Source: Erythrobacter sp. SG61-1L (GTDB lineage: Bacteria > Pseudomonadota > Alphaproteobacteria > Sphingomonadales > Sphingomonadaceae). Taken from it: DNA of 64,000 nucleotides. Below are positions 7,806 to 16,429 of the stretch, piece after piece. Each line of letters starts with the position of its first letter. Position 1 is the stretch's first letter. The DNA lies in the NCBI RefSeq assembly GCF_001305965.1, contig NZ_JXQC01000003.1, positions 3,329,361 through 3,393,360 on the forward strand, given 5' to 3'. A model generated the notes under the pieces. It was not told the origin of the DNA, did not search any database, and worked only from the letters and a program-made list of their open reading frames with translations. The translations under genes were made by a program, and so were the position numbers.

Positions 7806-10358
7806 TTAGAAATCGAAGCCGACGCGGACGTACCATTCGCGGGGCCGGCTGTAGGTGCCGTAGATCACGCCGCCGGCGATCTGGGCCTGACCGGTGACGA
7901 GATAGCGTTCGTCGGTCAGGTTGGTGGCACCCACGGTGATGTCCCAATTGGCATCGTCCGGACGATAGGTCGCGCTGGCATTCACGATATCGGTGGCCGG
8001 GCGCATCAGCAGGATGGTCCCTTCCGTATCGTTGCGCATGCTGGTGGTGTGGGTCCAGTCGCCCAGCAGGACGAGCGAACCGTTGCCCACCGGCAGTTCC
8101 AGACGCGGCGAGATGTTGATCTTCCAGTCCGGTGCCTTGGGCAGGTCCGCACCTGCGAACACGCCCAGCTGGAACGGATTGGCGGCAACCTGTGCCGGGC
8201 CGGCCACGTCGGTGTAATAGGCATCGAGATAGCCGATCGACGCCGTGATCTGGAAATTGTCGGTCGGGGCGGCAACCGCCTCGACTTCAAAGCCCTTGAT
8301 CCGTGCATCGCCCGCATTCTGCACGGTGGGCGAGACGCCTTCCTGGAAGTTGAGCTGGATGCCGTTATATTCGGTGCTGAAGGCCGCGGCGTTCAGCTGC
8401 AGGCGACGGTCGATCAGGGTGGACTTCACGCCCACTTCCCAGGTTTCCGCCTTTTCCTCGCCGAAGGTCGGCGCGGTGGGCAGCGGGTTGGAAAGGCGCG
8501 TGGTCCAGCCACCCGTCTTGTAGCCCTGGCTGAACGAACCGTAGAGCATCACGTCGTCGGTCGGGTAGACCTGCGCACCGGCCTTGAACGAGAAGTTCTC
8601 GAAGGTCTGGTCCTTCGGCGCCAGCGGATAGTAACGGAACGGCTCGTCGGGGATCGGGAAGCCGACCGCAGTGGCGCATTCCGGCGTCGGGATGCCCTGC
8701 GGGGTCAGGTCCATGCAGTTGAACAGCTTGTAATTGTGGCCGTTGATGTCCGACTGCGAGCCGACATAGCTCTTGTCCTCACGCGTCCAGCGGCCGCCAA
8801 GGGTAAAGCCGATCAGGTCGCTGACGCGCCAGTCGATCTGGCCGAACCCGGCATAGGCAGTGGTGTCCACCTTGCCCGGCCCGTCAACCTGCAGCAGGCC
8901 GCCCGCGAAAGTGACATAGTCGCGCAGATCGCCCTTTTCGTTGAAGACATAGCCGCCCAGAACGAAGTTCAGATTGCCGTCCATGGCCGAGCCGGTGAGT
9001 TGGAGTTCCTGGCTCCACTGTTCCTGATTGACCGAGAAGCTGGTCTGCAGGATCGGCAGGGGCGAGTTGTCGAGATCGACGCCCGCCGCGAAGTCCAGCT
9101 TGCGCCACGACGAGATCGACTTGAGCATGATATTGTCGCTCAGGTCGAGTTCGAGGTCGAGGCCAATGCCGCCCTGGTTCAGCTTCGAGAAGTTGTTGCC
9201 GGTGGCATAGCTCTCGTCGATGTCCTGGCTCACCCAGCGATCGTCGTAAGGTGCGACATCGTTGAGCGGATCGGCATCGACATTGCGGCTGGCAAGCGCG
9301 GGCAGCGTCAGATAGCCTTCCACGCTGGAACGCGGGCCGCAGACGTTCTGGGCATTGCGCGCGGCGATTTCATCGGGCGTGGCGCCGATACAGAAATTGT
9401 ACAGGCCGGCGAACAGGAAGCCCGAATTGCCGGTAACAACGTCAAGCGCGGTGCCGGGGATGTTGTTTTCCGCAAGACCGGCGAACGGCCCGGAAATCGG
9501 CGTGACGGCCAGCACCGTATTGGCGGTGGAATCCTGATCCACCTTGGTGAAATCGCCCGACAGGGTGGCGCGGAAGTTGCTGCCGTTATCCCAGTGCAGC
9601 TTGCCACGCAGGCTCCAGGTATCGTCACCGCCCTGGCGCGAACCGCTCTGATAGCCGGAGGCCGGGAACAGTTCCCACGAATCGTAATCGCCCACTTCGC
9701 CGGGGTAATCGACGCGCTTCTGATAGCCCTGGCGGTTGAGCATGCTGAAGGCCAGCGAGGAGCTGAGGCCGTCGGTGATCGGCAGTTCCACCATGCCGCG
9801 CACCTGCATGCGCTCGAAGCTGCCCACGGTGACGTCGCCGGTCACGCGGAACTTGTCGCCCGGGTTCTTGGTCACGATGGAGATCGCGCCGCCTACCGAG
9901 TTGCGGCCGAACAGGGTGCCTTGCGGGCCCTTGAGCACTTCGATGCGCTCCACGTCCAGCAGATCCTGGTTCGCGCCGATGGAGCGGCCCAGATAGACGC
10001 CATCGAGATAGACGCCCACGGCCGGGTCGATATTGAAGGCGAAGTCGCTGGAACCGATGCCGCGGATCGTGGCGCCCAGCACGGCGCTGGAACCGGAGAA
10101 CGGCGTCGATGCGTCAAGCGTGACGTTGGGGGTGATGCCGGACAGCGCGGCAACGCTGCCCACGGCGCGTTCCTGCAGAGAAGTGGCATCGAAGGCGCTG
10201 ATCGCGATCGGCACGTCCTGCACGTCTTCGGCGCGCTTCTGCGCGGTGACGACGATTTCGCGGATGCCGCCCTGATCTTCGGTGCCCGCATCCTGCGCAA
10301 AGGCCGGGGTGGCCAGGGCCGTCGCAAGTACGGCCAGGGAAACCGGTGCAAATCTCAT
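7806..10358 (-). CDS. TonB-dependent outer-membrane receptor
   Basis: An 850-residue TonB-dependent receptor. The ATG at 10358 follows GGGAG, and a signal peptide ends at about residue 22 (PAFAQ). A TonB-box-like IREIVVTAQKR comes next, then the plug domain (VYLDGVYLGRS, VLKGPQGTLFGRNSVGGAI) and a C-terminal beta-barrel ending in the aromatic-terminated FDF. Barrel motifs such as TWEVGVKS and PRREWYVRVGFDF-like ends are typical. It transports a ligand too large or scarce for porins across the outer membrane using TonB energy. No siderophore genes are nearby; its place ahead of the cupin/dehydrogenase genes suggests uptake of the organic substrate of that pathway, as is common for sphingomonad catabolic receptors. 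Confidence 0.94.
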   Translation of the reverse strand: MRFAPVSLAVLATALATPAFAQDAGTEDQGGIREIVVTAQKRAEDVQDVPIAISAFDATSLQERAVGSVAALSGITPNVTLDASTPFSGSSAVLGATIRGIGSSDFAFNIDPAVGVYLDGVYLGRSIGANQDLLDVERIEVLKGPQGTLFGRNSVGGAISIVTKNPGDKFRVTGDVTVGSFERMQVRGMVELPITDGLSSSLAFSMLNRQGYQKRVDYPGEVGDYDSWELFPASGYQSGSRQGGDDTWSLRGKLHWDNGSNFRATLSGDFTKVDQDSTANTVLAVTPISGPFAGLAENNIPGTALDVVTGNSGFLFAGLYNFCIGATPDEIAARNAQNVCGPRSSVEGYLTLPALASRNVDADPLNDVAPYDDRWVSQDIDESYATGNNFSKLNQGGIGLDLELDLSDNIMLKSISSWRKLDFAAGVDLDNSPLPILQTSFSVNQEQWSQELQLTGSAMDGNLNFVLGGYVFNEKGDLRDYVTFAGGLLQVDGPGKVDTTAYAGFGQIDWRVSDLIGFTLGGRWTREDKSYVGSQSDINGHNYKLFNCMDLTPQGIPTPECATAVGFPIPDEPFRYYPLAPKDQTFENFSFKAGAQVYPTDDVMLYGSFSQGYKTGGWTTRLSNPLPTAPTFGEEKAETWEVGVKSTLIDRRLQLNAAAFSTEYNGIQLNFQEGVSPTVQNAGDARIKGFEVEAVAAPTDNFQITASIGYLDAYYTDVAGPAQVAANPFQLGVFAGADLPKAPDWKINISPRLELPVGNGSLVLLGDWTHTTSMRNDTEGTILLMRPATDIVNASATYRPDDANWDITVGATNLTDERYLVTGQAQIAGGVIYGTYSRPREWYVRVGFDF

Positions 10359-10736
10359 ACTGAACTCCCAATCGATTAGTTGTTGTTGAGGCAGTTTGCC
10401 CACCCTCCAGACCCGTGGATTTACCACGCGCCAAATTGTGCCGCCTGCACTGGGGCGCAGATGACTGGGAGAGAGGCGCAAAGGCGCCAGCGTTGCCGAT
10501 TTGCAACGCTGGCTATTGGGCCTGATATTGGCTGCGATATTGGGAGGTTTCTTGGAAAGGCCGGATTTCGGCGGAATTTCGATTTGCGGTGGCCGGTTCG
10601 GCTTGGCCCGCAAGGCCGCCATGTTTGCCCCTGTCCGGTTCATGCGGGGCAGATTGTGCGCTTCAATCCCACCCGGATGCAGGGAAGGGAATGCGCGAGG
10701 GGGAAATGGGGCGGGCCGCAGCCCGCCCCGGATGCC
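10359..10736. other. Intergenic region upstream of the TonB receptor
   Basis: No convincing gene was found in these 378 bases. The left end supplies the GGGAG ribosome site of the receptor gene, so its promoter should lie here, but I could not fix -35 and -10 boxes. The right end holds a strong GC hairpin (10708-10729) behind the OmpA-type gene. Open frames crossing the region have no recognisable domain. Confidence 0.5.
10708..10729 (-). terminator. Probable terminator of the OmpA-family gene
   Basis: A 9-base-pair stem (GGGGCGGGC / GCCCGCCCC) with a 4-base loop lies 7 bases after the OmpA-type stop. On the minus strand it is followed only by ATTTCCCCC, so the U-tract is poor, but stability and position favour a transcript end. 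Confidence 0.55.
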
Positions 10737-11615
10737 TCAAAGCCCGTCGAGGCCCTTGCTGACCAGCACGTTCACGGCAACGCGGCGGTTCTGCGCCTTG
10801 CCTTCGATCGTCTCGTTGGTGGCCAGCGGGTCTGCCGTGGCCATCCCGGTGGGGGTCAGCATGCGATAGGGCTTCCAGCCGCAGGCCTGCTGCAGATAAT
10901 TCACCACGCTGCCGGCGCGCTTTTCGCTCAGCGCCTGATTGATTTCCATGGTGCCGGTGGAGTCCGTGTAGCCGACCACCAGCAGCAGGGCATTGTCCAT
11001 CCCCTCCGCCGTGGCGGCCGTGGCGCACAATTCGTTCTTGGCCTGCGGCGAGAGCACGGCCTTGCCCGTGTCGAAGTTCACATTGGTGGTGTACTTCACA
11101 TTATATTGGTCGATGTCGCCCATGCGGCCGCGCAGGGCCTCGGTCGCGGCGGTCTGCTCGGCAAAGCGCTGATCGGTGCCGTTGCGGATCATCGAGGCGA
11201 ACTTCAGATCCTTGTTCTTCAGCGCGATCTTGCTGGCTACCAGCCCGCCGTCCCACTGCAGCGTCTCGATGCTGACGGGCAGGCCGTTCAGCAGCGAATC
11301 CGATGCCAGCTTGCTGCGGTTGAGGCCAAGGAAGCCGCCTGTGGACTTGATGGAAGTATTTTCGCTGATGGCCACGATGGCGCGGTTGCCGTCGGCAGTG
11401 GTCACCTGAATGCGATTGCCGTCGCGGGCGGAAATGATGCCTTCCAAGTCAGGCCCGGCTGTCATTTCAGACGGATCGGGCAGGCGATCTCCGATTACGT
11501 TGATCGACGTATCGGTAAAATAAGGGTCCTGTTGTTGCGCAAGCAGTCCCGACGCAGGAACTGCAAGTGCGGCCAGAAGGAACGAATACTTCGAACTATT
11601 GGAAAGGATGCTCAT
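10737..11615 (-). CDS. OmpA-family outer-membrane protein
   Basis: A 292-residue exported protein. A textbook AAGGAGA precedes the ATG at 11615, and the signal peptide ends near residue 26 (GLLAQ). Residues about 50-130 form a non-OmpA N-terminal part containing repeated charged/hydrophobic strands (IISARDGNRIQV, ALKNKDLKF). Residues about 170-285 are an OmpA C-terminal domain, with VNFDTGKAVLS, the peptidoglycan-binding GYTDSTGTMEINQALSEKRA and the final NRRVAVNV. It should bind peptidoglycan from the outer membrane or periplasm. It sits alone between hairpin-bounded intergenic regions, so it may be unrelated to the catabolic genes around it. Confidence 0.88.
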   Translation of the reverse strand: MSILSNSSKYSFLLAALAVPASGLLAQQQDPYFTDTSINVIGDRLPDPSEMTAGPDLEGIISARDGNRIQVTTADGNRAIVAISENTSIKSTGGFLGLNRSKLASDSLLNGLPVSIETLQWDGGLVASKIALKNKDLKFASMIRNGTDQRFAEQTAATEALRGRMGDIDQYNVKYTTNVNFDTGKAVLSPQAKNELCATAATAEGMDNALLLVVGYTDSTGTMEINQALSEKRAGSVVNYLQQACGWKPYRMLTPTGMATADPLATNETIEGKAQNRRVAVNVLVSKGLDGL

Positions 11616-12036
11616 TTCGCTTCTCCTTTTCGTTACACCAACCGGCACCGCCTGTTTGCGGCTTTTCGTCGGGCTACGCCCCCCTGATGACGTTTCCGGC
11701 TGGCAGAACTTGCTTCACCCCACTTCATTAAAGGCGCCGCATTTGTGCTGCACTTTGAACGCCCGTCCTGCGTGTTGATTGCCGCCTTTCTGGCAGATGA
11801 ACGCCTGCGGCAGGATGGTAGTCTGGGCGGGTAATGCGGGCGCGTCGTGCGGCGAGCCGATGCGGGCAGCGCTGAAGGGAGTGGTGCGAAACAGAGTGGA
11901 ATCGGGGCGAATAACAGGCTCGCCCGCCGCCGTATCGAGGCCGCGTTTGCCGCTGCCGCATGGCAACGTTCATGCGCCCTTGCAAGCTGGGCACCCAGTG
12001 CCGTGATCGCCCCGGGCCGTCAGGCCCATGCGGTGC
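11616..12036. other. Intergenic region with no recognised gene
   Basis: These 421 bases separate two minus-strand genes (AraC regulator and OmpA-type protein). Several short frames run through them on both strands, but none has a good ribosome site, a domain, or a protein-like composition. The promoter of the OmpA gene must lie at the left side. I see no repeat or RNA gene here. Confidence 0.5.
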
Positions 12037-12981
12037 CTATGACTGGCCCAGGCGCCAGTTGCGCGGCGATGCGCCGAACTTCTGGCGGAAACAGCGCGTG
12101 AAGTAACCGGCATCGGTGAAGCCGTGATCGAAGGCGATCTCGGTCACGCTGGCGGTGGGATCGGCCATCAGCCGTTCCGCCGCGCGGGCAAGGCGCCGGT
12201 CCAGCACATAGCCCATCGGCGTGGTGCCGATACCGGCGAACAGGTTCTGGACGGAACGGACCGACAGGTCGAGTTCGTCCGCGATGCTGGTTGTGCGCAA
12301 TTCGGGATTGGGCAGTTCGGTTTCGATATAGGCCTTGGCCCGGCCCAGCAGGGCCTGCCCGTGCGGCCCGCGGGGGCTTTCGCCCGCATTATGGCCGGCG
12401 CCGCGGATTGCCGCCGCGGCGAGATCGTAGAACACCGAGTTCATTCCCGGCTCCCACGAATCTTCCTGCAGCAGGCGTCCGCCCTGCCGCCACAGCGACA
12501 GCAGGAAGTCGTGGAAGATGCGCCCCGCCGCCGAAGCGCCGCGAACCCGCCCGGCCACGATATCGTCCAGCCCGGCCACCCGCTGCGCCAGCGGGGCCTT
12601 GGGGAATTCAATCACCAGCATTTCATGCGCGGAAAGATCGAAGGAATAGGGTTTGTGAGAGGAACCGATCGAGAAGTCCCCCGGTTCGAGCCGGGCATCG
12701 TAGCCTTGCTGCCGGAAGCGGCTGGTGCCCCGGCATTGCACGTGGACAATGAGATGTTCTTCGGTCCGGTCGATCCCGCGTCGACCCACAGCCGCCTGCT
12801 GCGACGTGGTGCGGATCATGTTCAGTTCGCCCATGCCCCAATGCCACATTTCGCCCGTGAACTGCCGGCCGTCGGCATTGACATAGGTACCGCTGAACAC
12901 CTCGTCGGCGATCACGTTCCAGTAACGCAGTCGGTCACCCGGCGCGACGCCGGATGTGGTGAACTTCTGCAATAAGCCCAT
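12037..12981 (-). CDS. AraC-family transcriptional regulator (FeaR-like)
   Basis: A 314-residue regulator. The N-terminal two thirds resemble the AraC-binding-like sensory domain of FeaR/NphR-type activators (start PGDRLRYWN, then LEPGDFSIGSSHKPYSF). The last 100 residues hold the two helix-turn-helix units: SIADELDLSVRSVQNLFAGIG, then VTEIAFDHGFTDAGYFTRCFRQKFG, closing with SPRNWR. Such proteins usually activate catabolic genes in response to an aromatic pathway compound. It lies 54 bases after the MFS gene in the same direction and is the only regulator within the 3.4-15.8 kb catabolic region, so it is the best candidate for controlling it. No operator could be assigned. Confidence 0.9.
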   Translation of the reverse strand: MGLLQKFTTSGVAPGDRLRYWNVIADEVFSGTYVNADGRQFTGEMWHWGMGELNMIRTTSQQAAVGRRGIDRTEEHLIVHVQCRGTSRFRQQGYDARLEPGDFSIGSSHKPYSFDLSAHEMLVIEFPKAPLAQRVAGLDDIVAGRVRGASAAGRIFHDFLLSLWRQGGRLLQEDSWEPGMNSVFYDLAAAAIRGAGHNAGESPRGPHGQALLGRAKAYIETELPNPELRTTSIADELDLSVRSVQNLFAGIGTTPMGYVLDRRLARAAERLMADPTASVTEIAFDHGFTDAGYFTRCFRQKFGASPRNWRLGQS

Positions 12982-13035
12982 GACCGGTCTCTCTTTCTCC
13001 TCCCGTCCGGTGGAGCGCCCCTCCCGAAGGGCGCC

Positions 13036-14304
13036 TTATGCGTGGGCCGCCTTTCCGCCGCGCCGTGCCAGCACGGCCGGCGCGGTCTCTTTCAGGCCCA
13101 TGGCGATGAACCCGCTGACCACTGCCAGCCCCATCATCAGCCACAGGAAACTGTCCTTGCCCGCAATGTCGTTCAGCGCGCCGGCAACCACCGGGCCGAA
13201 CACGCCGCCCAGCACTTCACAGCTGCCCATGGCGAGGCCGAGAACGGTGGCATGATGGCGCTGGTCGAAGGTTTCGGAAGGGATGGTGGCCATGAAGATC
13301 GGGAAAATCCCGTTCACGGCCCAGCCCACGAAGAAGATCGCCGCCAGCATCGTGGCGCTGCCGGTGAAATACATCGCCGCCAGCGGGCCGACGACCGACA
13401 GGAAGGGCAGGATCACCATTACCGGCTTGCGCCCGATCATGTCGGACAGGCCGGAAATGACGATGGAATAGATCGCCGCGGCAATGCCCAGCGCGCCCAT
13501 CACCCAGCTCATCGTGGTCGGGTCCATGCCCTTCACCTGCACCAGGTAATTCGGCATGAAGGCCCAGGTGATGACGAAATGCGCCACCAGCAGCACGCCC
13601 ACCACGACGCAGATCCACATGTTGCGGACCTTCATTGCATCCATCAGGCCCAGCTTGTCGCCCGCATCTTCTTCCGAATGGGCGGGCGTCATGTCGGGTT
13701 CGCGCAGGGTCAGCCAGATGAGGCCGGCGGACAACAGGCCCGGCACGGCAGCCAGATAGAACGCCTCACGCCAGCTGAAGACAGTGGCGAAGGCCACCAG
13801 CACCACCGGCGCCAGGAAGCTGCCCAGCAGGTTGGAGCCGAGATTCTGCGCCACGCCCTGTGCCAGCCCGCGCCGCTTGGGATCCACTTCGGATGCCACC
13901 ATCGCATGGCTGATCGGCATGACGCCGCCTTCGGCCGCGCCCATCAGCAGGCGGGCGGCGAAAAGGAACACGAAGCTGGTGGCGATGCCCGACAGGAACG
14001 AACAGAGCGAGAAAGCCACGGTGGAGGCGATCAGCAGCAGCTTGCGCTTGCCCAGGCTGTCGGACAGCTTGCCCACGAAGAACGCCGCGATTGCCCAGCT
14101 GAAGCTGAGGCCGCCCGCCAGCAGGCCGATCTGCGTATCGGAAAGCTGCAATTCGGGCTGCACGAAGGGCATCAGCGCGTTCAGCGCCTGCCGGTCGAAG
14201 AACACGATCCCGAAATTGAGGCTCAGCAGGAATACCAGCATGAACTGGTACACCGGCGAATTTTTCATCCAGTTCCCCTGCGCGGGGGCGGCGCTCGGCT
14301 GCAT
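13036..14304 (-). CDS. MFS transporter (anion:cation symporter-like)
   Basis: A 422-residue major facilitator with about 12 predicted membrane helices. The first helix contains the FFDRQALNALMPF segment typical of the anion:cation symporter group, and the loop-2 signature reads GKLSDSLGKRK. A second related loop (GLSDMIGRKPV) follows in the C-terminal half, with a central charged loop around residues 205-220. Members often carry aromatic or other organic acids across the inner membrane with protons. GGGAGA precedes the ATG at 14304. It stands between the VOC gene and the AraC regulator, all leftward, and would complete uptake after the TonB receptor. Confidence 0.9.
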   Translation of the reverse strand: MQPSAAPAQGNWMKNSPVYQFMLVFLLSLNFGIVFFDRQALNALMPFVQPELQLSDTQIGLLAGGLSFSWAIAAFFVGKLSDSLGKRKLLLIASTVAFSLCSFLSGIATSFVFLFAARLLMGAAEGGVMPISHAMVASEVDPKRRGLAQGVAQNLGSNLLGSFLAPVVLVAFATVFSWREAFYLAAVPGLLSAGLIWLTLREPDMTPAHSEEDAGDKLGLMDAMKVRNMWICVVVGVLLVAHFVITWAFMPNYLVQVKGMDPTTMSWVMGALGIAAAIYSIVISGLSDMIGRKPVMVILPFLSVVGPLAAMYFTGSATMLAAIFFVGWAVNGIFPIFMATIPSETFDQRHHATVLGLAMGSCEVLGGVFGPVVAGALNDIAGKDSFLWLMMGLAVVSGFIAMGLKETAPAVLARRGGKAAHA

Positions 14305-14316
14305 TCGACTTCTCCC

Positions 14317-14340
14317 ATCCGCGATCTTTTCGCCGCGGAT
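14317..14340. promoter_or_regulatory. Stem-loop directly upstream of the MFS ribosome site
   Basis: ATCCGCG at 14317-14323 and CGCGGAT at 14334-14340 are perfect 7-base complements around a 10-base loop. On the minus strand the hairpin ends immediately before the GGGAGA ribosome site of the transporter gene. It may modulate expression between the VOC and MFS cistrons. On the plus strand it is followed by TTTTATATTA, which resembles a terminator, but no plus-strand gene ends here. Confidence 0.4.
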
Positions 14341-14363
14341 TTTATATTATGCGAGTTTGCGCG

Positions 14364-14909
14364 TCAGAGGAACGAGCGCACCGGATCGGTGCCGTCCCAT
14401 CCCTGAGAGGCCTTGAAGAAACGCGTGAAGGTTTCATCCATGCCCGGCGTCACCGGCAGCAGTTCCAGGAAGCCCCACTGCGCGCCCGTGCCATTGTCCA
14501 GATAGACCACTTCGCCGCCCGTCGGCACAGAGGCGCGGAACGCCTCGTGATAGCCGCGCGACTGATAATCCAGGCTGGCCGCGTCCACATCCGCGCAGGC
14601 AATGCCGAAATGGTGGAAGCCGTATCCGCGCTTCTCGATCGTTTCCTTGTAGACCGAAGGGTTGTTGTCGAGCGGCTGGATCAGTTCGATCAGCATATGC
14701 CCGGCAAAGCCCATGGCGATCGTGATGTCGGCCGTCGATTCCGCGCCGCGATAATTCTGGCCGGGGACCAGGAAATTATCGAGAATGAAGAACGGCCCCG
14801 CCTTCATATCGGCAATGAAGCGATCGACCGATGCGCGCAGGTCTTCAACTACAAAGGCGGTTTGCGCGATTCCACCCATCGGCTGGCCGTAGCCCAGCGA
14901 CTTACTCAT
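14364..14909 (-). CDS. VOC-family (glyoxalase/dioxygenase-fold) protein
   Basis: A 181-residue vicinal-oxygen-chelate protein made of two beta-alpha-beta-beta-beta modules. Module 1 begins GIAQTAFVVEDLRASVDRF, and module 2 begins GFHHFGIACADVDAASLDY. A His in the FHHFGIA segment and Glu residues in HMLIELIQP and WGFLELLPV fit VOC metal positions. GGGGAGGA lies before the ATG at 14909; earlier in-frame starts have no ribosome site. VOC enzymes include glyoxalases, epimerases and extradiol dioxygenases, and nothing here distinguishes among them. The gene is the first of a leftward run (VOC, MFS, AraC) and is divergent from the class II aldolase gene, sharing a 167-base promoter region with it. 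Confidence 0.85.
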   Translation of the reverse strand: MSKSLGYGQPMGGIAQTAFVVEDLRASVDRFIADMKAGPFFILDNFLVPGQNYRGAESTADITIAMGFAGHMLIELIQPLDNNPSVYKETIEKRGYGFHHFGIACADVDAASLDYQSRGYHEAFRASVPTGGEVVYLDNGTGAQWGFLELLPVTPGMDETFTRFFKASQGWDGTDPVRSFL

Positions 14910-15076
14910 GGCATTCCTCCCCAGGAAGCGGGTAGCGGTCTTGAACAGCCGCATGATTCCCGCGATTGGCCGGTCATGGCTTGCCATCCGCCGCGACAAA
15001 GTCAACATGCTGTGCACCTTGAGGCACCACTGCCCGCCATGCGATAGAGAGCGGGACGCCATCCATGGAGAGGATC

Positions 15077-15832
15077 ATGGCCACACAATTGAAGCACAAG
15101 CCGGAATGCAGCGAGGCGGAATGGAAGGCCCGACAGGATCTGGCCGCCTGCTATCGCATCTTCGATCACATGGGCTGGTGTGAATCGATCTACAATCACA
15201 TCACCCTGCGCGTGCCTGGGGAAGAGGCTTTCCTCATCAACCCGTTCGGGCTGCTGTGGTCGGAAGTCACTGCCTCCAACCTCGTGAAGATCGACAGCGA
15301 GGGCAACAAGCTGGACGGCAGCCCGCATTGGGTGAACCTGGCCGGTTTCACCCAGCATTCGGTGTTCCACAAGGAACTGCCCTGGGCCCATGCCATCGTA
15401 CACACCCACACGCCCGATACGATGGCGGTGTGTTCGTGCGAGGATGGGCTGGTGCCCACCAATTTCTATTCCTGCTTCTTCGAAGGGGCGATCGGCTATC
15501 ACGATTTCGAAGGCATCACCGTGCGTGCCGAAGAAGGTGAGAGGCTGCTGCGCAATCTGGGCAATCACCGCATCCTGATGCTGCGCAACCACGGGCCGGT
15601 GGTGATGGGCGAGAGCCTGCCCGAGATGTTCCTCAAATATTACATGCTGCAGCGCGCCTGCGAGATCCAGGTGAAGACGGCGTCGCTCGGCAAGCCGATC
15701 CGCGTGCCGCCCGAAGTGATCGAGGTTCACCAGCAGGATCGCGACAAGATGCTGACCGCCGGCTTCGGTGTGCTCGATTTCGAGGCGTGGAAGCGCAAGA
15801 TCGACCAGATCGATTCCAGCTGGCGCGAATAG
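15077..15832 (+). CDS. Class II aldolase/adducin-family protein
   Basis: A 251-residue class II aldolase fold. Zinc-ligand histidines are visible in IVHTHTPD and in the later LRNHGPVVMG, and SIYNHITLR near the N-terminus is the usual substrate loop. The ATG at 15077 has GGAG six bases upstream; an ATG at 15065 has none. Family members are sugar-phosphate aldolases, decarboxylases or retro-aldol enzymes, and many stand-alone copies belong to aromatic or ketone degradation in sphingomonads. It is divergent from the VOC-MFS-AraC genes. A role in cleaving a C-C bond of a pathway product is plausible but unproven. Confidence 0.88.
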   Translation: MATQLKHKPECSEAEWKARQDLAACYRIFDHMGWCESIYNHITLRVPGEEAFLINPFGLLWSEVTASNLVKIDSEGNKLDGSPHWVNLAGFTQHSVFHKELPWAHAIVHTHTPDTMAVCSCEDGLVPTNFYSCFFEGAIGYHDFEGITVRAEEGERLLRNLGNHRILMLRNHGPVVMGESLPEMFLKYYMLQRACEIQVKTASLGKPIRVPPEVIEVHQQDRDKMLTAGFGVLDFEAWKRKIDQIDSSWRE

Positions 15833-15872
15833 GGGCTGGCGGAGGACGGCCGGGGCAGGGTAAGGCGCGGCT

Positions 15873-16424
15873 ATGTCGCGCATGACTGTCAATGGCCGTC
15901 CGGTCCAGTTCGATATCGATCCGGAAACGCCGCTGCTGTGGGCGCTGCGCGATGCGGCGAACCTTACCGGCACGAAATTCGGCTGCGGCGCGGGCGATTG
16001 CGGGGCCTGCATGGTCATCGTGGATGGGGAGGCGCTGCGCAGCTGCCTTATCACCATCGCCGAGGCGGAAGGCCGCTATGTCACCACGATCGAGGGCCTG
16101 AGCCGGGATCGGTCCCACCCTGTGCAGCAGGCGCTGGTGGCGGAACAGGCGATCCAGTGCGGCTTCTGCACTCCGGGCATGGTGATGGCCGCCGCCGCCC
16201 TGCTGGAACGCAATGCCGCGCCCACGAAGGAAGATATCGAACGGGCCGTGCCCAATCTGTGCCGCTGCGGGGTCTATCCCCGGCTGGTCCGCGCGATCCA
16301 GCGCGCCGGACGCGTGGCCATGCGGCAGGAAGTGATCAGCGCTGCCCCCGCTCCGGGGATCAGCACCGAAGATGCCGCTCGCGCCGTTCCGGCGATGCGG
16401 GCCGAACCGAGCGAACAGGACTGA
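15873..16424 (+). CDS. [2Fe-2S] small subunit of xanthine-dehydrogenase-type molybdoenzyme (IorA-like), without partner
   Basis: A 183-residue protein with both iron-sulfur sites of the small subunit of aldehyde/isoquinoline oxidoreductases. A plant-type cluster is formed by Cys38, Cys43, Cys46 and Cys58 (GCGAGDCGAC). A second cluster is formed by Cys96, Cys99, Cys130 and Cys132 (QCGFCTPG and LCRCGVY). Electrons normally pass through these from a large molybdopterin subunit. No such subunit lies in this window: the next gene is ArsC-like and the previous one an aldolase. The extra 25 C-terminal residues are low-complexity and Ala/Pro-rich. ATG 15873 has a weak ribosome site; ATG 15882 is an alternative start. 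The partner may be encoded elsewhere. Confidence 0.9.
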   Translation: MSRMTVNGRPVQFDIDPETPLLWALRDAANLTGTKFGCGAGDCGACMVIVDGEALRSCLITIAEAEGRYVTTIEGLSRDRSHPVQQALVAEQAIQCGFCTPGMVMAAAALLERNAAPTKEDIERAVPNLCRCGVYPRLVRAIQRAGRVAMRQEVISAAPAPGISTEDAARAVPAMRAEPSEQD

Positions 16425-16429
16425 CGATC

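Noticed and set aside
8049-10379. Long plus-strand frame opposite the TonB receptor
   Set aside because: No motif and no ribosome site. The receptor on the minus strand is complete with plug and barrel motifs.
11715-12006. Small hypothetical genes in the 11.6-12.0 kb gap
   Set aside because: Competing frames on both strands, no ribosome sites and no protein-like composition.
13042-14406. Plus-strand frame opposite the MFS transporter
   Set aside because: His/Gln/Arg-rich shadow translation without hydrophobic segments.
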